Below the pieces are notes generated by a model, which saw only the letters and a list, made by a program, of their open reading frames with translations, did not search any database and was not told where the DNA came from. A stretch of DNA of 64,000 nt from Microbacterium sp. (GTDB taxonomy: Bacteria > Actinomycetota > Actinomycetes > Actinomycetales > Microbacteriaceae): contig JAQZBG010000002.1 in the NCBI GenBank assembly GCA_029239165.1, positions 1 through 64,000 on the forward strand, given 5' to 3'. Positions 63,659 to 64,000 of the stretch are shown here, piece after piece. Both the position numbers and the translations under genes were made by a program. The stretch's first letter is position 1. Each line of letters opens with the position of its first letter.

Positions 63659-63841
63659 ATGAACACCAACCTCCCCCAGGCCTCCGCGGACGCAGCGATG
63701 CGCTTCGCCGCCGCGGCCCGAGACCTGAACAGCCTCGCCGAAGAGTTCGAGACGGCCGTCGCGGCCGCCCGCGAAGGCATCCGCCCCGTGCTGGACGCCC
63801 TGCAGCTCCTCGCCCCGATCGACCTGAACGGCGGTATCTGA
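63659..63841 (+). CDS. Hypothetical protein
   Basis: Short ORF in operon. Confidence 0.5.
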   Translation: MNTNLPQASADAAMRFAAAARDLNSLAEEFETAVAAAREGIRPVLDALQLLAPIDLNGGI

Positions 63842-63842
63842 G

Positions 63843-64000
63843 ATGTCGGCGCGCGTCAGCTTCGAGCACAACACCTCCGGCGCCCGCGTGGAAGGCGAGT
63901 ACATCGCCGACACCGGCATCGCCTGGATGGTGAAGGCCGGCAACCTCCCGGTCCTGGTCCTCTCGCAGGACGAGTGGTCCTCGGTGCCGGCGCGCGCCGA
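63843..64000 (+). CDS. Partial CDS running off right edge
   Basis: MSARVSFEHNTSGARVEGEYIADTGIAWMVKAGNLPVLVLSQDEW… open to edge. Confidence 0.55.
   Translation, partial: MSARVSFEHNTSGARVEGEYIADTGIAWMVKAGNLPVLVLSQDEWSSVPARA

Noticed and set aside
1-64000. CRISPR arrays, rRNA genes, IS elements
   Set aside because: No regularly spaced repeats, rRNA-like stretches or transposase ORFs seen on reading

Overview
This 64-kb, GC-rich window reads as most of a temperate tailed phage or prophage of an actinobacterial host (siphovirus-like). Host and exact phage lineage are inference. Left arm, + strand (1-30.6 kb): terminase end and large subunit, portal, capsid protease/scaffold, DUF2190-like decoration protein, major capsid, connector and tail-tube proteins, frameshifted tail chaperones, tape measure, minor tail/collar proteins, M15-type endolysin, collagen-like membrane protein, metallophosphoesterase, holin. 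An integration cassette (tyrosine integrase, putative attP made from a tRNA-Thr(CGU) 3' end, HTH/Xis-like protein, C5 cytosine methyltransferase, small ORFans) sits inside the head-tail gene cluster at about 6.9-11.4 kb. Centre, - strand (30.7-57.2 kb): RuvC-like resolvase, PrimPol-helicase, an atypical tRNA-like gene, SSB-like protein, Sak4-like ATPase, Cas4/RecB-like nuclease, WhiB-like protein, RNA ligase plus polynucleotide kinase, SF2 helicase, and a long run of 4-nt-overlapping small unknown genes. Right arm, + strand (57.4-64 kb): small early-type genes including a MazG-like protein and two lipoproteins. The strongest undescribed-looking signals are: (1) a dispersed intergenic palindromic motif (TAGCTAGCTAA and variants, about 16 sites) lying between -35/-10 boxes of several predicted promoters, suggesting an immunity-repressor operator/stoperator network; (2) a repeated bipartite promoter-like element (CCCC-N23-TAGACTCCGC) often exactly 7-8 nt before an ATG, suggesting leaderless late transcripts; (3) a tRNA-like gene with an enlarged anticodon arm in a phage that also carries an RNA-repair pair. 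All calls come from reading sequence and ORF translations; no database search was run.
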